64,000 nt of DNA from Pinibacter aurantiacus (GCF_019130065.1 NZ_JAHSPG010000013.1:62001-126000), one strand, 5' to 3'; positions 54,034-64,000 are shown, numbered from the stretch's first letter. Made by a program: numbers and translations. The notes: generated by a model not told the origin, from the letters alone.

Positions 54034-57000
54034 CTATTTTTTTCTTTTCATCACTGCATAATCGGAAGGTAAAATATCATATTTCGCCTTGAACGCGCGG
54101 CTAAAATAGTTGGGGGATCCAAAACCAACCCTGTACCCAATTTCAGCAATCTTTAAATCGGTTTTTTCCAAAAGCTCAGCGGCCTTGCCCAATTTAAAAG
54201 AACGAATATATTCGATGGGGGTTTCACCGGTCATTTCTACAATTTTGTTGTAAAGGGTACTGCGGCTCATACACATGTGTTTGCTGAGGTCTTCTACAGA
54301 CAGATCGCTTTCTCCAATATGGGCTTCAATATATTGAGCTATTTCCAGCAACATTTTTTCTTTTTCCGATTCCACTTCTACAGCACTGGCCTGAACACTC
54401 ACGCGTTGGCTATAAATCTCTTTGGACGTTTTATTCAACAAAGCGAGATTTTTTATTTTAAGCTTTAAAATATCTGCTTGAAAGGGCTTTGTAAGGTAGT
54501 CACTGGCGCCGGTTTTCAGGCTCTGCAGTTGTGTGTCGTCACCGGATTGCGCTGTTAGAAATATAACAGGAATGTGGCTGGTTCGTTTATCTGATTTTAT
54601 TTTTTGTGCAAATTCAATTCCATCCATAAGTGGCATTTGAAGATCAGACACAATAATATCGGGATGACTGGCCAGTGCTTTTTTCCATCCATCTACTCCA
54701 TTGGCAGCCTCATATATTTTATACTCATCCATAAGGCTTTCCTTCAGGAATGCCCGGTAATCTTCGTGATCTTCGACTATCAATACTTTTAACTTTTCCG
54801 AGTTCTCCGTTTCCGGTTCCTGCTGTAGCTCCAGGTTAGCGTCATGAACAGGTGTTTTTATATGGTCTTGCTCCGGCATTAAAACAGGCGCGGTCTCATT
54901 GGCATTGAAAGGAAGATAAATGGAAAAAGTGGAACCTTCACCGGTATTGCTTTTGAGGGTTATCGAGCCATCGTGCAGTTGCACAAAATCTTTTACTATA
55001 GAAAGGCCAAGCCCGCTTCCATCTTCACCAAATTGTGTGCCCTGTTCCCCCTGAAAATGTCTGTCAAAAACTCTGCTTTGCTCTTCAGGGGACATGCCTA
55101 CTCCCGTATCGGTTACTTGCAATGCCAATCTGTTCAGCGTTGTGTCCCACCCTATTGAGAAAGTAATTTGTCCGCCTTCGGGCGTAAACTTAAAGGCATT
55201 ACCCAATACATTAAAAAGAATTCGTTCCATCTTGTCTTTATCAAAAGTGGTCTGAAATTGATCAAACATGCATGTAAAAACAAATTGTATCTTTTTTATC
55301 TGTGCAAGGTCTCTGAAAGAATCTGCAATCTCCCTGGCAAGTGCCACCAGGTCTGACTCACTAAGATTCAGCTTTAGTTCCTTAGTTTCCTGGTTACGTA
55401 CATCCAGTAAACGATTCACCAGCTGCAGCAATCTCGCAGCATTGCGGCGAATGATTTGCAGTCGCCCCGTTTCATTGACTGCTTCCATTTTTTCCTTTAA
55501 AGTATCCACTTGCCCAACGATCAAAGCAACAGGTGTTCGGAGCTCGTGGCTAAGGTTGGTCAGAAATTTTATTTTTTGAACATGAAATTCCTTTTGACGT
55601 TCTGCATCTTTTCTTTCATTTTCGATGAACTGGCGCACACGTTCCTTCTCTTGCTGTTGTGCAAACTCTTCATGCATGCGGCGAATTGCTTTTCGTCGCA
55701 AAAGCCAGAGAATGGCCCCCAGACACAATAAATAAAAAGCATAGGCATAATAAGTTTGCCAGAATGGAGGTTTTATTATTATGGCGAGGGTGGCATCTTC
55801 TGTTGTCCAGCGCCCATTGGGGCTTTGTGCCCGTACTTTCAAAATATATTTACCCGGACTAAGGTGCGTGAACCATATTGTTTTAGATTGGCCCATTACA
55901 TTCCAAGAGGTGTCGATACCTTCTAACCGATACATGTACTGTAACTCCAGGGGATCTGTAAAATCAAGCGCGCTGAAATCAATCGAAAAACTTTGGTTAT
56001 AACTTAGTTCAATTTGTTTGGCCAGTGAAATATGGACGGGCAAAATATTGGTTGCTCCGGGCCTGACTGATTGATTGGCAACTTTAAGATCTGTAAAAAC
56101 AACCTTGGGAACATTCAGATTAAAATTCAGGTTGCCGGGAAAGAAATAATTGAATCCTTCCTGTCCCCCAAAATACAGTTCGTTTTTACTGGTTCTTAAC
56201 CCGGCGTTCAGCATGAAGCCACTTGCCTGCAAGCCACTGTAGGATGTAAAATTTCTAAAAATGGAATCACCGGCAGGCAGACAACTAACGCCCTGGTTTG
56301 TACTGACCCAAAGCCTGCCCGAACTATCCTGCAAAATTTTACAGATCATTTTGTTGACAATATTCTGATAGGCTTTGAATTGGGGTTGTTGCCCGTTTTT
56401 GTTCGACATTTTAAATAATCCCTTTCCCGGGGTTCCCAACCAAGCTGTCGAATCATCCTGGATGAAAATTGTTTGCACATCGTCAAGCGGAGCGGAAGTA
56501 TTTGACCGGAAGTACACTTTGTAGGTGCCAATAGCAGGTTCATATATAACAAGACCTGTTCCAATCGTGCCGATCCAAATTTTGCCTGTCGCGTCTTCTT
56601 CTATAAAACGTATATATCTGCTTATAGAAATTCCATTTGCAGAACGTGCAAAACTTGAAAACTTTTTAAACTGACCAGTCTTTTTTACATACACGTCAAT
56701 TCCTGCGCCATTGCTGCCAATCCAAATGTTGCCTTCCCTATCCTTCTTTAAACAAAAGATATCATTGCTGGAAAGCTGGTTGGGTTGCAAACCTTTTGAA
56801 TAGTGGTGTATTTCGCCCGTTGTTATATTTAACACATACAAGCCATATTGATAGGTTCCGATCCATAAAAGATTATCACTCCTTTCCAGCGACAAAACTG
56901 ACAGTTTATTGTTGGCCAAAGCAGGATCTATGGTTATATGCTGGCATAGGCCGGTGCTGCGATCAAATAAATTCAAACCTCTGCCATCTGTTCCAACATA

Positions 57001-58122
57001 AATATTGCCATTGGGGGCTTCGGCAAAGGAAGTAACCATTGGAAAGTTCAAACCTTTCGGATCAAAAGGGTTGCTTTCCACCAAATTAAAAATGGTTTGG
57101 TTCCGGTCGTACTTATACAAACCGTTGAACGTGCCAATCCAGCAAATATTCTGATTATCGATATAAATGCATTTGACATTCTTGTCTTTCAGGTTGAATT
57201 TACTGCGTTCGTTTTCAGCAAACCGGCTGATTGTAAGTGTGTGAAGATTTAATCTATTCAGGCCTTCTTCAGTGCCAATCCATAAATATCCATCATTGCA
57301 GACCATCGTGCTTAGTAGGTTCGTGCTTAACGATGTTCCATCCGTCAAGTCATGCTTGAAATATTGAAAACTTTTGGCATCACGTTCGAGAACGCTTAAC
57401 CCGTTGCCAGCAGTTGCCACCCAGATCCTGCCCACACTATCCTCCACGATTGCTTTAATACTGGTTCCTTCTGACCGTTCGCCGTTAACATTGGTATATT
57501 TTAAAAATTTTTTGCCCGGTCTTTGTAACATATACAAACCAACATTGGTACCCACCCAAAGTCTCTGTTTGCTATCTTCAAATACTGCGGTGATAAAATT
57601 TGATTCCAATCCATTGGCAAGTGTATCTGCTACATATTTTTCGCTTTGTCCGGTGGCATGGTCATACCTGATCAACCCATCAAAAGTCCCAATCCAAAGG
57701 GCATTTTGTTTATCGCTACAAAAACTTCGAATAACAACCTTCCCTGTTATAGAAGTGTAGTTTTTAAAGCAGTCCTTCAACCTGTCGTAGCAATAAAGAC
57801 CAAGCGCTGTTCCGATCCAAAAATTACCATCTTTATCTTCATACAGGCTAACGATCGAACCGGTGGGTAAGCTGGAGGAATCTTCATCAATATGATTATA
57901 CACGACGAACCTGCTGCCGTCAAATTTACTCAGTCCATCGTCTGTTGCGATCCATAGATAACCATAACTATCTTTCACAATTGCTTTTATATTGTTCGAT
58001 GAGAGCCCGTTTGTGATGTTGTAATGAACAAAAGAAAAGTCATTCTTTTGCCCGGTTGCCCGATTAGTAAATAAGCAAAAGCATTGCAACAGGATCAGCA
58101 AACGTAACGCAGGCAATTTCAT
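54034..58122 (-). CDS. Hybrid two-component system regulator (HTCS) of the xylan-type locus
   Basis: 1,362 residues. Signal peptide 1-24; double Reg_prop propeller about 30-700 (many GxLWIGT repeats); Y_Y_Y domain about 715-790; membrane helix near 795-815 (YYAYAFYLLCLGAILWLL); HisKA with His859 in NLSHELRTP; HATPase with NVLGNAFKFT and DTGVGM; receiver 1111-1225 with Asp1160 in IVSDLQMP; AraC HTH about 1265-1355. Same plan as the HTCS at 18-22 kb but clearly diverged, so each locus has its own sensor. Located between the SusCD unit and the enzyme genes. Confidence 0.96.
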   Translation of the reverse strand: MKLPALRLLILLQCFCLFTNRATGQKNDFSFVHYNITNGLSSNNIKAIVKDSYGYLWIATDDGLSKFDGSRFVVYNHIDEDSSSLPTGSIVSLYEDKDGNFWIGTALGLYCYDRLKDCFKNYTSITGKVVIRSFCSDKQNALWIGTFDGLIRYDHATGQSEKYVADTLANGLESNFITAVFEDSKQRLWVGTNVGLYMLQRPGKKFLKYTNVNGERSEGTSIKAIVEDSVGRIWVATAGNGLSVLERDAKSFQYFKHDLTDGTSLSTNLLSTMVCNDGYLWIGTEEGLNRLNLHTLTISRFAENERSKFNLKDKNVKCIYIDNQNICWIGTFNGLYKYDRNQTIFNLVESNPFDPKGLNFPMVTSFAEAPNGNIYVGTDGRGLNLFDRSTGLCQHITIDPALANNKLSVLSLERSDNLLWIGTYQYGLYVLNITTGEIHHYSKGLQPNQLSSNDIFCLKKDREGNIWIGSNGAGIDVYVKKTGQFKKFSSFARSANGISISRYIRFIEEDATGKIWIGTIGTGLVIYEPAIGTYKVYFRSNTSAPLDDVQTIFIQDDSTAWLGTPGKGLFKMSNKNGQQPQFKAYQNIVNKMICKILQDSSGRLWVSTNQGVSCLPAGDSIFRNFTSYSGLQASGFMLNAGLRTSKNELYFGGQEGFNYFFPGNLNFNLNVPKVVFTDLKVANQSVRPGATNILPVHISLAKQIELSYNQSFSIDFSALDFTDPLELQYMYRLEGIDTSWNVMGQSKTIWFTHLSPGKYILKVRAQSPNGRWTTEDATLAIIIKPPFWQTYYAYAFYLLCLGAILWLLRRKAIRRMHEEFAQQQEKERVRQFIENERKDAERQKEFHVQKIKFLTNLSHELRTPVALIVGQVDTLKEKMEAVNETGRLQIIRRNAARLLQLVNRLLDVRNQETKELKLNLSESDLVALAREIADSFRDLAQIKKIQFVFTCMFDQFQTTFDKDKMERILFNVLGNAFKFTPEGGQITFSIGWDTTLNRLALQVTDTGVGMSPEEQSRVFDRHFQGEQGTQFGEDGSGLGLSIVKDFVQLHDGSITLKSNTGEGSTFSIYLPFNANETAPVLMPEQDHIKTPVHDANLELQQEPETENSEKLKVLIVEDHEDYRAFLKESLMDEYKIYEAANGVDGWKKALASHPDIIVSDLQMPLMDGIEFAQKIKSDKRTSHIPVIFLTAQSGDDTQLQSLKTGASDYLTKPFQADILKLKIKNLALLNKTSKEIYSQRVSVQASAVEVESEKEKMLLEIAQYIEAHIGESDLSVEDLSKHMCMSRSTLYNKIVEMTGETPIEYIRSFKLGKAAELLEKTDLKIAEIGYRVGFGSPNYFSRAFKAKYDILPSDYAVMKRKK

Positions 58123-58419
58123 AAAGACTTAGGGTTGATGATGAATGAAGGCAAGGAAAATTGAATTGCCGAACAATGCGCATCACACAGGATGGTACTC
58201 CTATATTTTACAAAGCGAAGTAATTTCATAAGCAATTATCTGTCTGAAAACTTTTCAGTAAAAAAACACTTCTTACCCGGCATTTCAGAAAAACGTACAA
58301 AAATTGACAAGTTATTCCCTCCAACAAGTTAAGAATAAAATGCTCCACAAAAATTCAACCGGTCGATATTTTATTGCGCAGTCGTTAACTCCGCATCAAA
58401 TCAATCCGCTCAATAATAA
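58123..58419. other. Intergenic region upstream of the second HTCS
   Basis: About 300 bp, AT-rich. ACAAAAATT occurs at 58298 and 58348 and ACAAGTTA at 58307 and 58324, without operator-like spacing. No confident promoter. Confidence 0.35.
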
Positions 58420-58487
58420 ATTTAGGTACCGGTCCCGTTTTCTAATGCTTGAACTGCGTAGCATCGAATTCCGGCCGATACCTAAAT
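58420..58487 (-). terminator. Large stem-loop after the SusCD-DUF1735 unit
   Basis: A 13-bp stem (58475-58487 with 58420-58432) closes a 42-nt loop that contains a second 6-bp stem (GAUGCU/AGCAUU). In minus-strand RNA the single non-Watson-Crick position is a G-U pair; in plus-strand RNA it would be C-A. A UUUAUUAUU stretch follows. It lies 38 nt after the stop and may end or process the transcript. Confidence 0.55.
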
Positions 58488-58525
58488 AATATTCTTCGTA
58501 TCTTAACTAAGATCCATCCAACCGT

Positions 58526-59560
58526 TTACTTTACGACCGGCGTAAAATATTCGGGAGATACCGCGCGATCGCGAAGGACCAGCGTATCTGTTGTCTTAGC
58601 GGTGAGTTGCGCCATAGACACATCATAGCTCAGATAGAGCGCATCCCTGTCCTGGTTTCCCCAGCTATTTTTTTCACCTTTTTTCACGAATGCTCCCGTA
58701 CCGCTGGCTGTTATACCGGCAGTGGCAGAAGAAATGGTGCAAGAGCCTTTGTCATTAAAATTTAATATCAGTGTACACGAAATATTTGCGCCGGTTTTGC
58801 TCTTAAAAATAACCGGAAGGTTAACTTCATAAAGAGAGCGCGTCTTTAAACCGACCACTTCATCCGTTTCAACATAAGCGGTGTGCCTGGCAGTATCACG
58901 GGCAACAGATTCACCCTGGTAAGTAACGGCATCCTTTCCTCTTCTCAGGTAATTGCCGTGCCATTGGTTCACAAACTTAATCGCGTACACCACGTAGTCA
59001 AGTGGCTTTATGGTCCAGTTAGCGTCTATGCACCTGTTAGGATTGCTTACCGAAGCTGTTCCCCGTAGAATAGAATCTGCCCCTGCTACACTCTTCATTA
59101 CCAGCGGTATGGCGTACGTGTTTTGAATTGAAAGGGGATCAGCGAAGAATGCATCTGTCAGCTGAACTTCCGTTCCTCCCAGTATGCTTCCTTTTGGAAT
59201 GACAATTTTATTCGACGTCAATATGTAATAAGAGGATGGCAATGGCAACACCTTTGCACCAGTAGCTGAAAAATAAAGACCATTGCAAAGCGTTTCATCT
59301 ACATAATACTCAATCTCTACATTTTTGGTATTATCGCGCGTCCCTCCCAATGTAGCCTTTATGGCCACTTTATGTGCATTGTCCAGGGAGTTATCGACAT
59401 ACACATCTTCGCCCAATTCCACTGTTCTTACTGGAAACTGTGTGCCGAAATAGACCGTTTGATAATCAAAATTGGGATGTGTGATGTCATTGTTTTTTAC
59501 ACAGGCCGTTAAAAGACAACATGTGCTCAATAGCCATAAAAAAGTGTTATTTCTTCTCAT
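58526..59560 (-). CDS. DUF1735-type surface lipoprotein (BT_3987-like)
   Basis: 344 residues from ATG 59558-59560; the longer frame starts at TTG. Lipobox LLTAC (Cys20) followed by VKNND. The N-terminal half carries the DUF1735 pattern (YQTVYFGTQFPVRTVELGED, VEIEYYVDETLCN, IPKGSILGG), and the C-terminal half resembles DUF5627. It occupies the SusE-like position after SusD and is most likely a glycan-binding or accessory surface protein. No catalytic motif seen. Confidence 0.82.
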   Translation of the reverse strand: MRRNNTFLWLLSTCCLLTACVKNNDITHPNFDYQTVYFGTQFPVRTVELGEDVYVDNSLDNAHKVAIKATLGGTRDNTKNVEIEYYVDETLCNGLYFSATGAKVLPLPSSYYILTSNKIVIPKGSILGGTEVQLTDAFFADPLSIQNTYAIPLVMKSVAGADSILRGTASVSNPNRCIDANWTIKPLDYVVYAIKFVNQWHGNYLRRGKDAVTYQGESVARDTARHTAYVETDEVVGLKTRSLYEVNLPVIFKSKTGANISCTLILNFNDKGSCTISSATAGITASGTGAFVKKGEKNSWGNQDRDALYLSYDVSMAQLTAKTTDTLVLRDRAVSPEYFTPVVK

Positions 59561-59578
59561 TCTAAACAATTATTAAGG

Positions 59579-61354
59579 TTAGTTCCAGCCTTTATTTTGA
59601 ATCAGGTTGCCGTATTTAAGTAATTCAGAAAATGGAATCGGGCCATAATTCATATAATCCTTGTAAGCCCTTTCTTCAACAGCAATCGGCGTGTACACAT
59701 TTGCATTTACGTCCAAACCTCTTGCCGTTTCATTCAGGTTTTGCTTCCACCTGCGAAGGTCCCAAAAACGAAAACTTTCAAAGCACAGCTCAAGACGACG
59801 TTCGTTGTGTATCAGTTCCCGCATTTTATCTTTATCAGCTTTACATTCTTCCAGGTAGGCATCTCCGTTAGTAGTTCCTATGCCTGCTCTTTTTCGGATC
59901 GCTTTAATAACATCGTAAGCTGAATAAGCATGACTGCCCGTTCCCAGGGGTCCCCAAGCTTCATTGGCGGCCTCTGCGTAATTGAGATAAATTTCCGTAT
60001 ACCGGATCCGTGGATTATAATGGGTTTTGCCAGATGTTGCGGATGGATTTCTGTTAACATCCATGCGCAAACGTTTTTTCATGTAATAGCCGGTCCTGGT
60101 AGACGTTTCTTTTACATTGATACCATCATCCGTACCAGACGCGCTGCCAGTATAAATAACAGTATTTGATACACCTTCTTTGCTTCCGTTGTAAATGATG
60201 TAGTATGCAAGCCGTGGATCCCTTCCTGCGTAAGGCTTGGTTGGATCATAATTGCTACTGGCATTGCTGATCGGATAACCATTTAACATAGGGAAAGCAT
60301 CAACGAGGTTTTGCGTTGGGTTCATGTATCCCGTTCCAAATAAGGACGGTGGATAATTTTGCGCTTCCTGGTCGCCATTATTGGTGGAAATATTTTCTCT
60401 CCAAATAATTTCTTTCGGGTTGCTACCACCACTTAGTGCATCAATTTCACTGGTATTGGCATAGTAGGTAATACCGTTAGATGCCAGGCCGCCAATGCCT
60501 CCTTTATAATCTATGATAGTTGCTGCGTAGTCGGCCGCATTGGTCCAGGTACCAGTGTTGCTGCCATTTTGAAATGCAGGACTGGCTGCCAGCAGCGCGG
60601 TTCTCGCACGAAATGATTTTGCTATCAGCGCGTTAAATAACTGCCTTGAGTAATCGCCCATTACGCGATTGTATACTTCCACCGTTTTAGCTGTCGATGC
60701 AAATTGCGGCGGTATTTGTCCGAGCGCAGTTACACTATTGTACTCCAGTGGCAAATTGGCTTCAGCACTGTCGAGGTCCTTGTAGATTTGCTTAACGCAT
60801 TCATCAAAATTTGCCCGCGGCAAGTTAAAATTTGAATTAACCGTCAGGTAGTTGGTAATAATGGGCACACCGAGTAAACGACCGTCACTGCCTACACCTG
60901 AATGGTTACGTAATAAAAAATACGTAAACAAAGCACGTAAGCCATAAGCCTCTCCACGCATCCTCATATTGAAAAGTTTTGCCGCCTGCACATCATCCGC
61001 CCATTTTACCTTGTCAACATTTTCCAAAAAAAGATTAAGATACTGAATGGCGCCATAAGCGCTTTGCCAAAGGTTTACAGGATTGTTGGCAGCGGTCCAC
61101 GAGCCTTTCGCCATTTGCAGATAACTGTTGTTTTTCTGATTGGTCACTGCATCATCAGTACCGTAATCACTGTTGTCATAATAGGCAGGAATCGATCTGT
61201 ACGCATTTACCAGAAAGCCCTGGGCATAGCTGGCATCCGTATACATCTGCGCGATCGATTTCTGATTTTCCGGATCCGCGGTCATCAATTTTTTACATCC
61301 AGAAAGGACCATAACAATTGCTCCCAAGATCAATATTTTCATTTTCATGTGCAT
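59579..61354 (-). CDS. SusD/RagB family nutrient-binding lipoprotein (second)
   Basis: 591 residues; lipobox VLSGC (Cys20) then KKLMTADPENQKS. TPR region with RMRGEAYGLRALFTYFLLRNH (about 130-150) and the C-terminal RRLELCFESFRFWDLRRWK signature. Partner of the adjacent SusC (13-bp gap). Two inward ATGs (61348, 61342) are possible starts. Confidence 0.95.
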   Translation of the reverse strand: MHMKMKILILGAIVMVLSGCKKLMTADPENQKSIAQMYTDASYAQGFLVNAYRSIPAYYDNSDYGTDDAVTNQKNNSYLQMAKGSWTAANNPVNLWQSAYGAIQYLNLFLENVDKVKWADDVQAAKLFNMRMRGEAYGLRALFTYFLLRNHSGVGSDGRLLGVPIITNYLTVNSNFNLPRANFDECVKQIYKDLDSAEANLPLEYNSVTALGQIPPQFASTAKTVEVYNRVMGDYSRQLFNALIAKSFRARTALLAASPAFQNGSNTGTWTNAADYAATIIDYKGGIGGLASNGITYYANTSEIDALSGGSNPKEIIWRENISTNNGDQEAQNYPPSLFGTGYMNPTQNLVDAFPMLNGYPISNASSNYDPTKPYAGRDPRLAYYIIYNGSKEGVSNTVIYTGSASGTDDGINVKETSTRTGYYMKKRLRMDVNRNPSATSGKTHYNPRIRYTEIYLNYAEAANEAWGPLGTGSHAYSAYDVIKAIRKRAGIGTTNGDAYLEECKADKDKMRELIHNERRLELCFESFRFWDLRRWKQNLNETARGLDVNANVYTPIAVEERAYKDYMNYGPIPFSELLKYGNLIQNKGWN

Positions 61355-61367
61355 TTAGTTTATTCAG

Positions 61368-64000
61368 TTAAAAGGATGCTTTTAAACCAATATTATAAAA
61401 TCGATATTGGGGAGCTGATCCGATATTGGTTTCCATCATTTTTCTTTCTTTGGACACCACCAAAAGGTTGTCACCATTGGCGTATACACTCAAGCCATGA
61501 ACGAATGATTTTTTAAACAGGCGTTCATTGAAATCATAAGTAAGTTGTACTCTGGCAAGATTGAAACGATTATTCTTATACGACCAGAAAGTTGAGTTTT
61601 GGAAATTATTACTGCTTGAAGTAGTCGTTAAGCGCGGATAGGTCGCTTTGTCTTTTGTATCTTCCGTCCATCTTCCCAGCACTACGTCTGAATATTTTGC
61701 CGACCCGCTAACCCAGTAGTAAGAACTGTTTTTAAATCCGATCGCTCCGGACTGACCACTTCCCATTGCAAACAGCGTAAATCCTTTCCAGTTCACTGTT
61801 ACATTTACACCGTACGTGAATGGAGAAACCGCCCATCCGTTATGACCCAAATTCACCTGGTCCTTTGTATCAATCACGCCGTCGTTGTTAATATCCTTGT
61901 ACTTGATATCGCCTGGTTTCACGCTGCCAAATGTTTGATTTGCATGATTGTCAATGTCAGCCTGATTTTGAAAGAACCCTTCGCTTACATAACCCCAGTA
62001 AGCATCCAGCGGCTGACCTGCCCTTCTTTGATAAGCATCCTGGTACACTTCATCCCTGCGAACAGCTTTTGAGGTAAAATTCATTCCGCAAAAACCGGCC
62101 GACAATTGGAACGCTCCTACTTTCTTTTGAATGTTGATAGAATAGTCTATACCGGAACGCTTGTCATTGTTATAGTTCAGGTATGGCAGGAAAGAAAAAT
62201 CCCAGTTTGAAAAATAGGACGGGAAAATAGTGGAAGCGCCCTGGGTAAGCAATCCATCGGTATGCTGAATAAAGTAATTTGAATTTAAAATGATAAAGTG
62301 ATTAAATAACGATGCATCCAATCCCACTCTGAACTCGTTGCGTTTAATAAAAGAAAGGTCCAGATTTTCTCCCTGCACGGAACCCGTTGTCCAGCCACCG
62401 GCAACGCCATCCCTCCATTGGTACCAACCTCCTTTATTATTAAAATATCCCTGGTATAGATAGTAGTCGGTGGTGTTATTGGTAATATCAATGTCCTGCT
62501 TAACCGATGCATAAGACGCGTTAATTTTTAACTCATCCACAAAGGAAACATTGTTCTTGAAAAATTTTTCATCGCTGATACGCCAGCCTATTGTTGCGGT
62601 TGGAGAAATTCCGTCGCGATGACCCGGTGCAAGTTTTGCCGAGTGTGTCAATGCGCCGGAGAAATCAATGTAATATCTGTGGGCGAAGTTATAACCCGCC
62701 TGCAGGCCAAGATTTGAATTTCTTACAGGCTGATATTTGCTTCCGCTATGACCGGCATCGCTCGATACCTGTGTCATATATCCCCAGCCTAACAGAGAAG
62801 CCGAAACATTGTGCACTTGCTTGAACGATCTTTTATAGTCAAACTGTCCTTTAAAAGACATGGTTTGGTTGTATCCTGTTTGCCCGATAAATTCATTGGT
62901 GGAACTACCGTCGTTGTTATACTGTTTCAGAGCGGTAATCATATCGCTGTTATTCACAGTTGCCCAGGTTGGCTGGTATACAGCATATGCCACCTGGTAG
63001 CCTTCTGAATAAATGGATGAATAATCCATGCTCAGCCCCGTCTTAAAGGACAAGCCTGTTAATAAAGAACCCAGATCAGCATTCGCATTTACATTGAACA
63101 TGAAGCGGCGGTTCTTTGTTTTAACATAGCCCGCGGCTAACATATCAGCAAATGCATTGGTCTGGTCGGTTGAGGTTCCTCCTAAAAGATATTTTCCATC
63201 TATAACGTTGTTACTGTTATCGACGATCGTTTGAAGCGATTTATTATTTGGATCGAACATGCTGATGGGAACCAAAGGAGAAAACCAGTTAGGACGGAAA
63301 GTGGCAGAAGTACCCCAAAAATCGCCGCGACCCGCGTAGTTATCTGAAACAATAGCAACGGCATCTGTGGATGCAGAAAGCCACTTGGTCAGGTTCATGT
63401 CAACATTTGATCGTATGTTGAACAACATGGAGTTGTTCTTTTTGGTAGAACCATAATTTAAAATGTCGTTGTTGTAGGAGAAGCCAACGTTGGTGTAGTA
63501 CCTGGCACGGTCATTCCCCCCGGATATTTCTGTTGTTATATCAGATTTTGAATAGGCCTTTCTTAAATAGTCCGAAGAAAAATAATTGACATCCGGATAC
63601 TTGTATGGGTTAGTGCCCTGTGCGGTTTGTTGGATCAAATCCTGGGAGTACTTTTCTGCGATGCCGTCATTTCTTGATGCTTCGTTATACAAGGTCATAT
63701 AATCTGCAGCATGCAAATAGCCGGGATATCGCTTTGGAACATACGCTCCGGTATTCACCCTGACATCGATGTGCAAAGGACTGTTACTTCCTCTTTTTGT
63801 GGTGATCAACACAACCCCTTTCGCTGCACTGCTGCCATACAACACTACGTTGCTGGCCCCCTTCAATACCGTTATAGATTCTACTTCCACCAGCCTGATA
63901 TCAGCAGCGCTACGCGGAATGCCATCTACAAGTATCAGCGGCGCTTGTCCCCATATAGTACCCGCATAACCACTTACAAGGCATTGAAGGTTATCAAGAC
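61368..64000 (-). CDS. SusC/RagA family TonB-dependent transporter, 5' end outside window
   Basis: 876 codons are in the window; the reading frame stays open to the right edge, so the signal peptide and regulatory-like domain are missing. The visible part starts inside the plug domain: GQAPLILVDGIPRSAADIR, then VESITVLKGASNVVLYGSSAAKGVV in outline, followed by the barrel and the terminal YNIGLKASF. An internal GTG at 63890 gives a shorter frame but is not the true start. Imports xylan-derived oligosaccharides by inference. Confidence 0.95.
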   Translation of the reverse strand, partial: LDNLQCLVSGYAGTIWGQAPLILVDGIPRSAADIRLVEVESITVLKGASNVVLYGSSAAKGVVLITTKRGSNSPLHIDVRVNTGAYVPKRYPGYLHAADYMTLYNEASRNDGIAEKYSQDLIQQTAQGTNPYKYPDVNYFSSDYLRKAYSKSDITTEISGGNDRARYYTNVGFSYNNDILNYGSTKKNNSMLFNIRSNVDMNLTKWLSASTDAVAIVSDNYAGRGDFWGTSATFRPNWFSPLVPISMFDPNNKSLQTIVDNSNNVIDGKYLLGGTSTDQTNAFADMLAAGYVKTKNRRFMFNVNANADLGSLLTGLSFKTGLSMDYSSIYSEGYQVAYAVYQPTWATVNNSDMITALKQYNNDGSSTNEFIGQTGYNQTMSFKGQFDYKRSFKQVHNVSASLLGWGYMTQVSSDAGHSGSKYQPVRNSNLGLQAGYNFAHRYYIDFSGALTHSAKLAPGHRDGISPTATIGWRISDEKFFKNNVSFVDELKINASYASVKQDIDITNNTTDYYLYQGYFNNKGGWYQWRDGVAGGWTTGSVQGENLDLSFIKRNEFRVGLDASLFNHFIILNSNYFIQHTDGLLTQGASTIFPSYFSNWDFSFLPYLNYNNDKRSGIDYSINIQKKVGAFQLSAGFCGMNFTSKAVRRDEVYQDAYQRRAGQPLDAYWGYVSEGFFQNQADIDNHANQTFGSVKPGDIKYKDINNDGVIDTKDQVNLGHNGWAVSPFTYGVNVTVNWKGFTLFAMGSGQSGAIGFKNSSYYWVSGSAKYSDVVLGRWTEDTKDKATYPRLTTTSSSNNFQNSTFWSYKNNRFNLARVQLTYDFNERLFKKSFVHGLSVYANGDNLLVVSKERKMMETNIGSAPQYRFYNIGLKASF

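Noticed and set aside
1-64000. tRNA, rRNA, CRISPR arrays, insertion sequences or phage genes
   Set aside because: None was recognised on either strand; no transposase or integrase motifs occur among the reading frames.

Overview
The window is chromosomal DNA of a Bacteroidota bacterium, most likely of the Chitinophagaceae type. Evidence for this: two SusC/SusD pairs, two hybrid two-component regulators with periplasmic propeller sensors, many lipoproteins, type IX secretion (T9SS) C-terminal domains, promoter elements of the TAnnTTTG type, and low-to-moderate GC. The lineage is inferred from gene content; no rRNA or tRNA gene was seen.

Left region (1-27,700, all on the minus strand): a polysaccharide utilisation locus (PUL) that fits xyloglucan. 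Transcription runs right to left: a small secreted ORF, SusC, SusD, a three-Ig-domain surface glycan-binding protein, a BACON-GH5 endoglucanase lipoprotein, GH42, GH39, GH29, GH2, GH29, and the start of a GH97 that leaves the window. Gaps are short (9-86 bp). To the right lie the HTCS regulator, a CE20-like acetylesterase, a type-B carboxylesterase and a TlpA-like redoxin. Two promoters in this locus, one before the small ORF and one before the carboxylesterase, share an almost identical cassette: a pair of TGTTGCA-type direct repeats 22 bp apart, a -7 element exactly 31 bp downstream, and a start codon at the same further distance.

Middle island (27,969-32,177): a conserved small protein, Hsp20, two short-chain dehydrogenases and an AraC regulator. 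It has no obvious polysaccharide role.

Right region (32,247-64,000, all minus): a second PUL that fits glucuronoarabinoxylan. In transcription order: SusC (cut by the window edge), SusD, a DUF1735-type lipoprotein, a second HTCS, an SGNH esterase, GH43-CBM6, a GH146/GH127-type beta-L-arabinofuranosidase, an SDR dehydrogenase, a GH115 alpha-glucuronidase, a LacI regulator, and two tandem GH98 enzymes. One GH98 is a 2,427-residue modular protein with internal duplications and two CBM3 domains. The two GH98 proteins carry T9SS sorting domains, so they probably act outside the cell; the lipoproteins and TonB-dependent transporters then capture and import the fragments, and periplasmic debranching enzymes finish them. 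The SDR next to GH115 may process the released uronic acid.

Several start codons were moved inward because the longest frames begin at TTG or GTG codons or overlap upstream genes or promoters.
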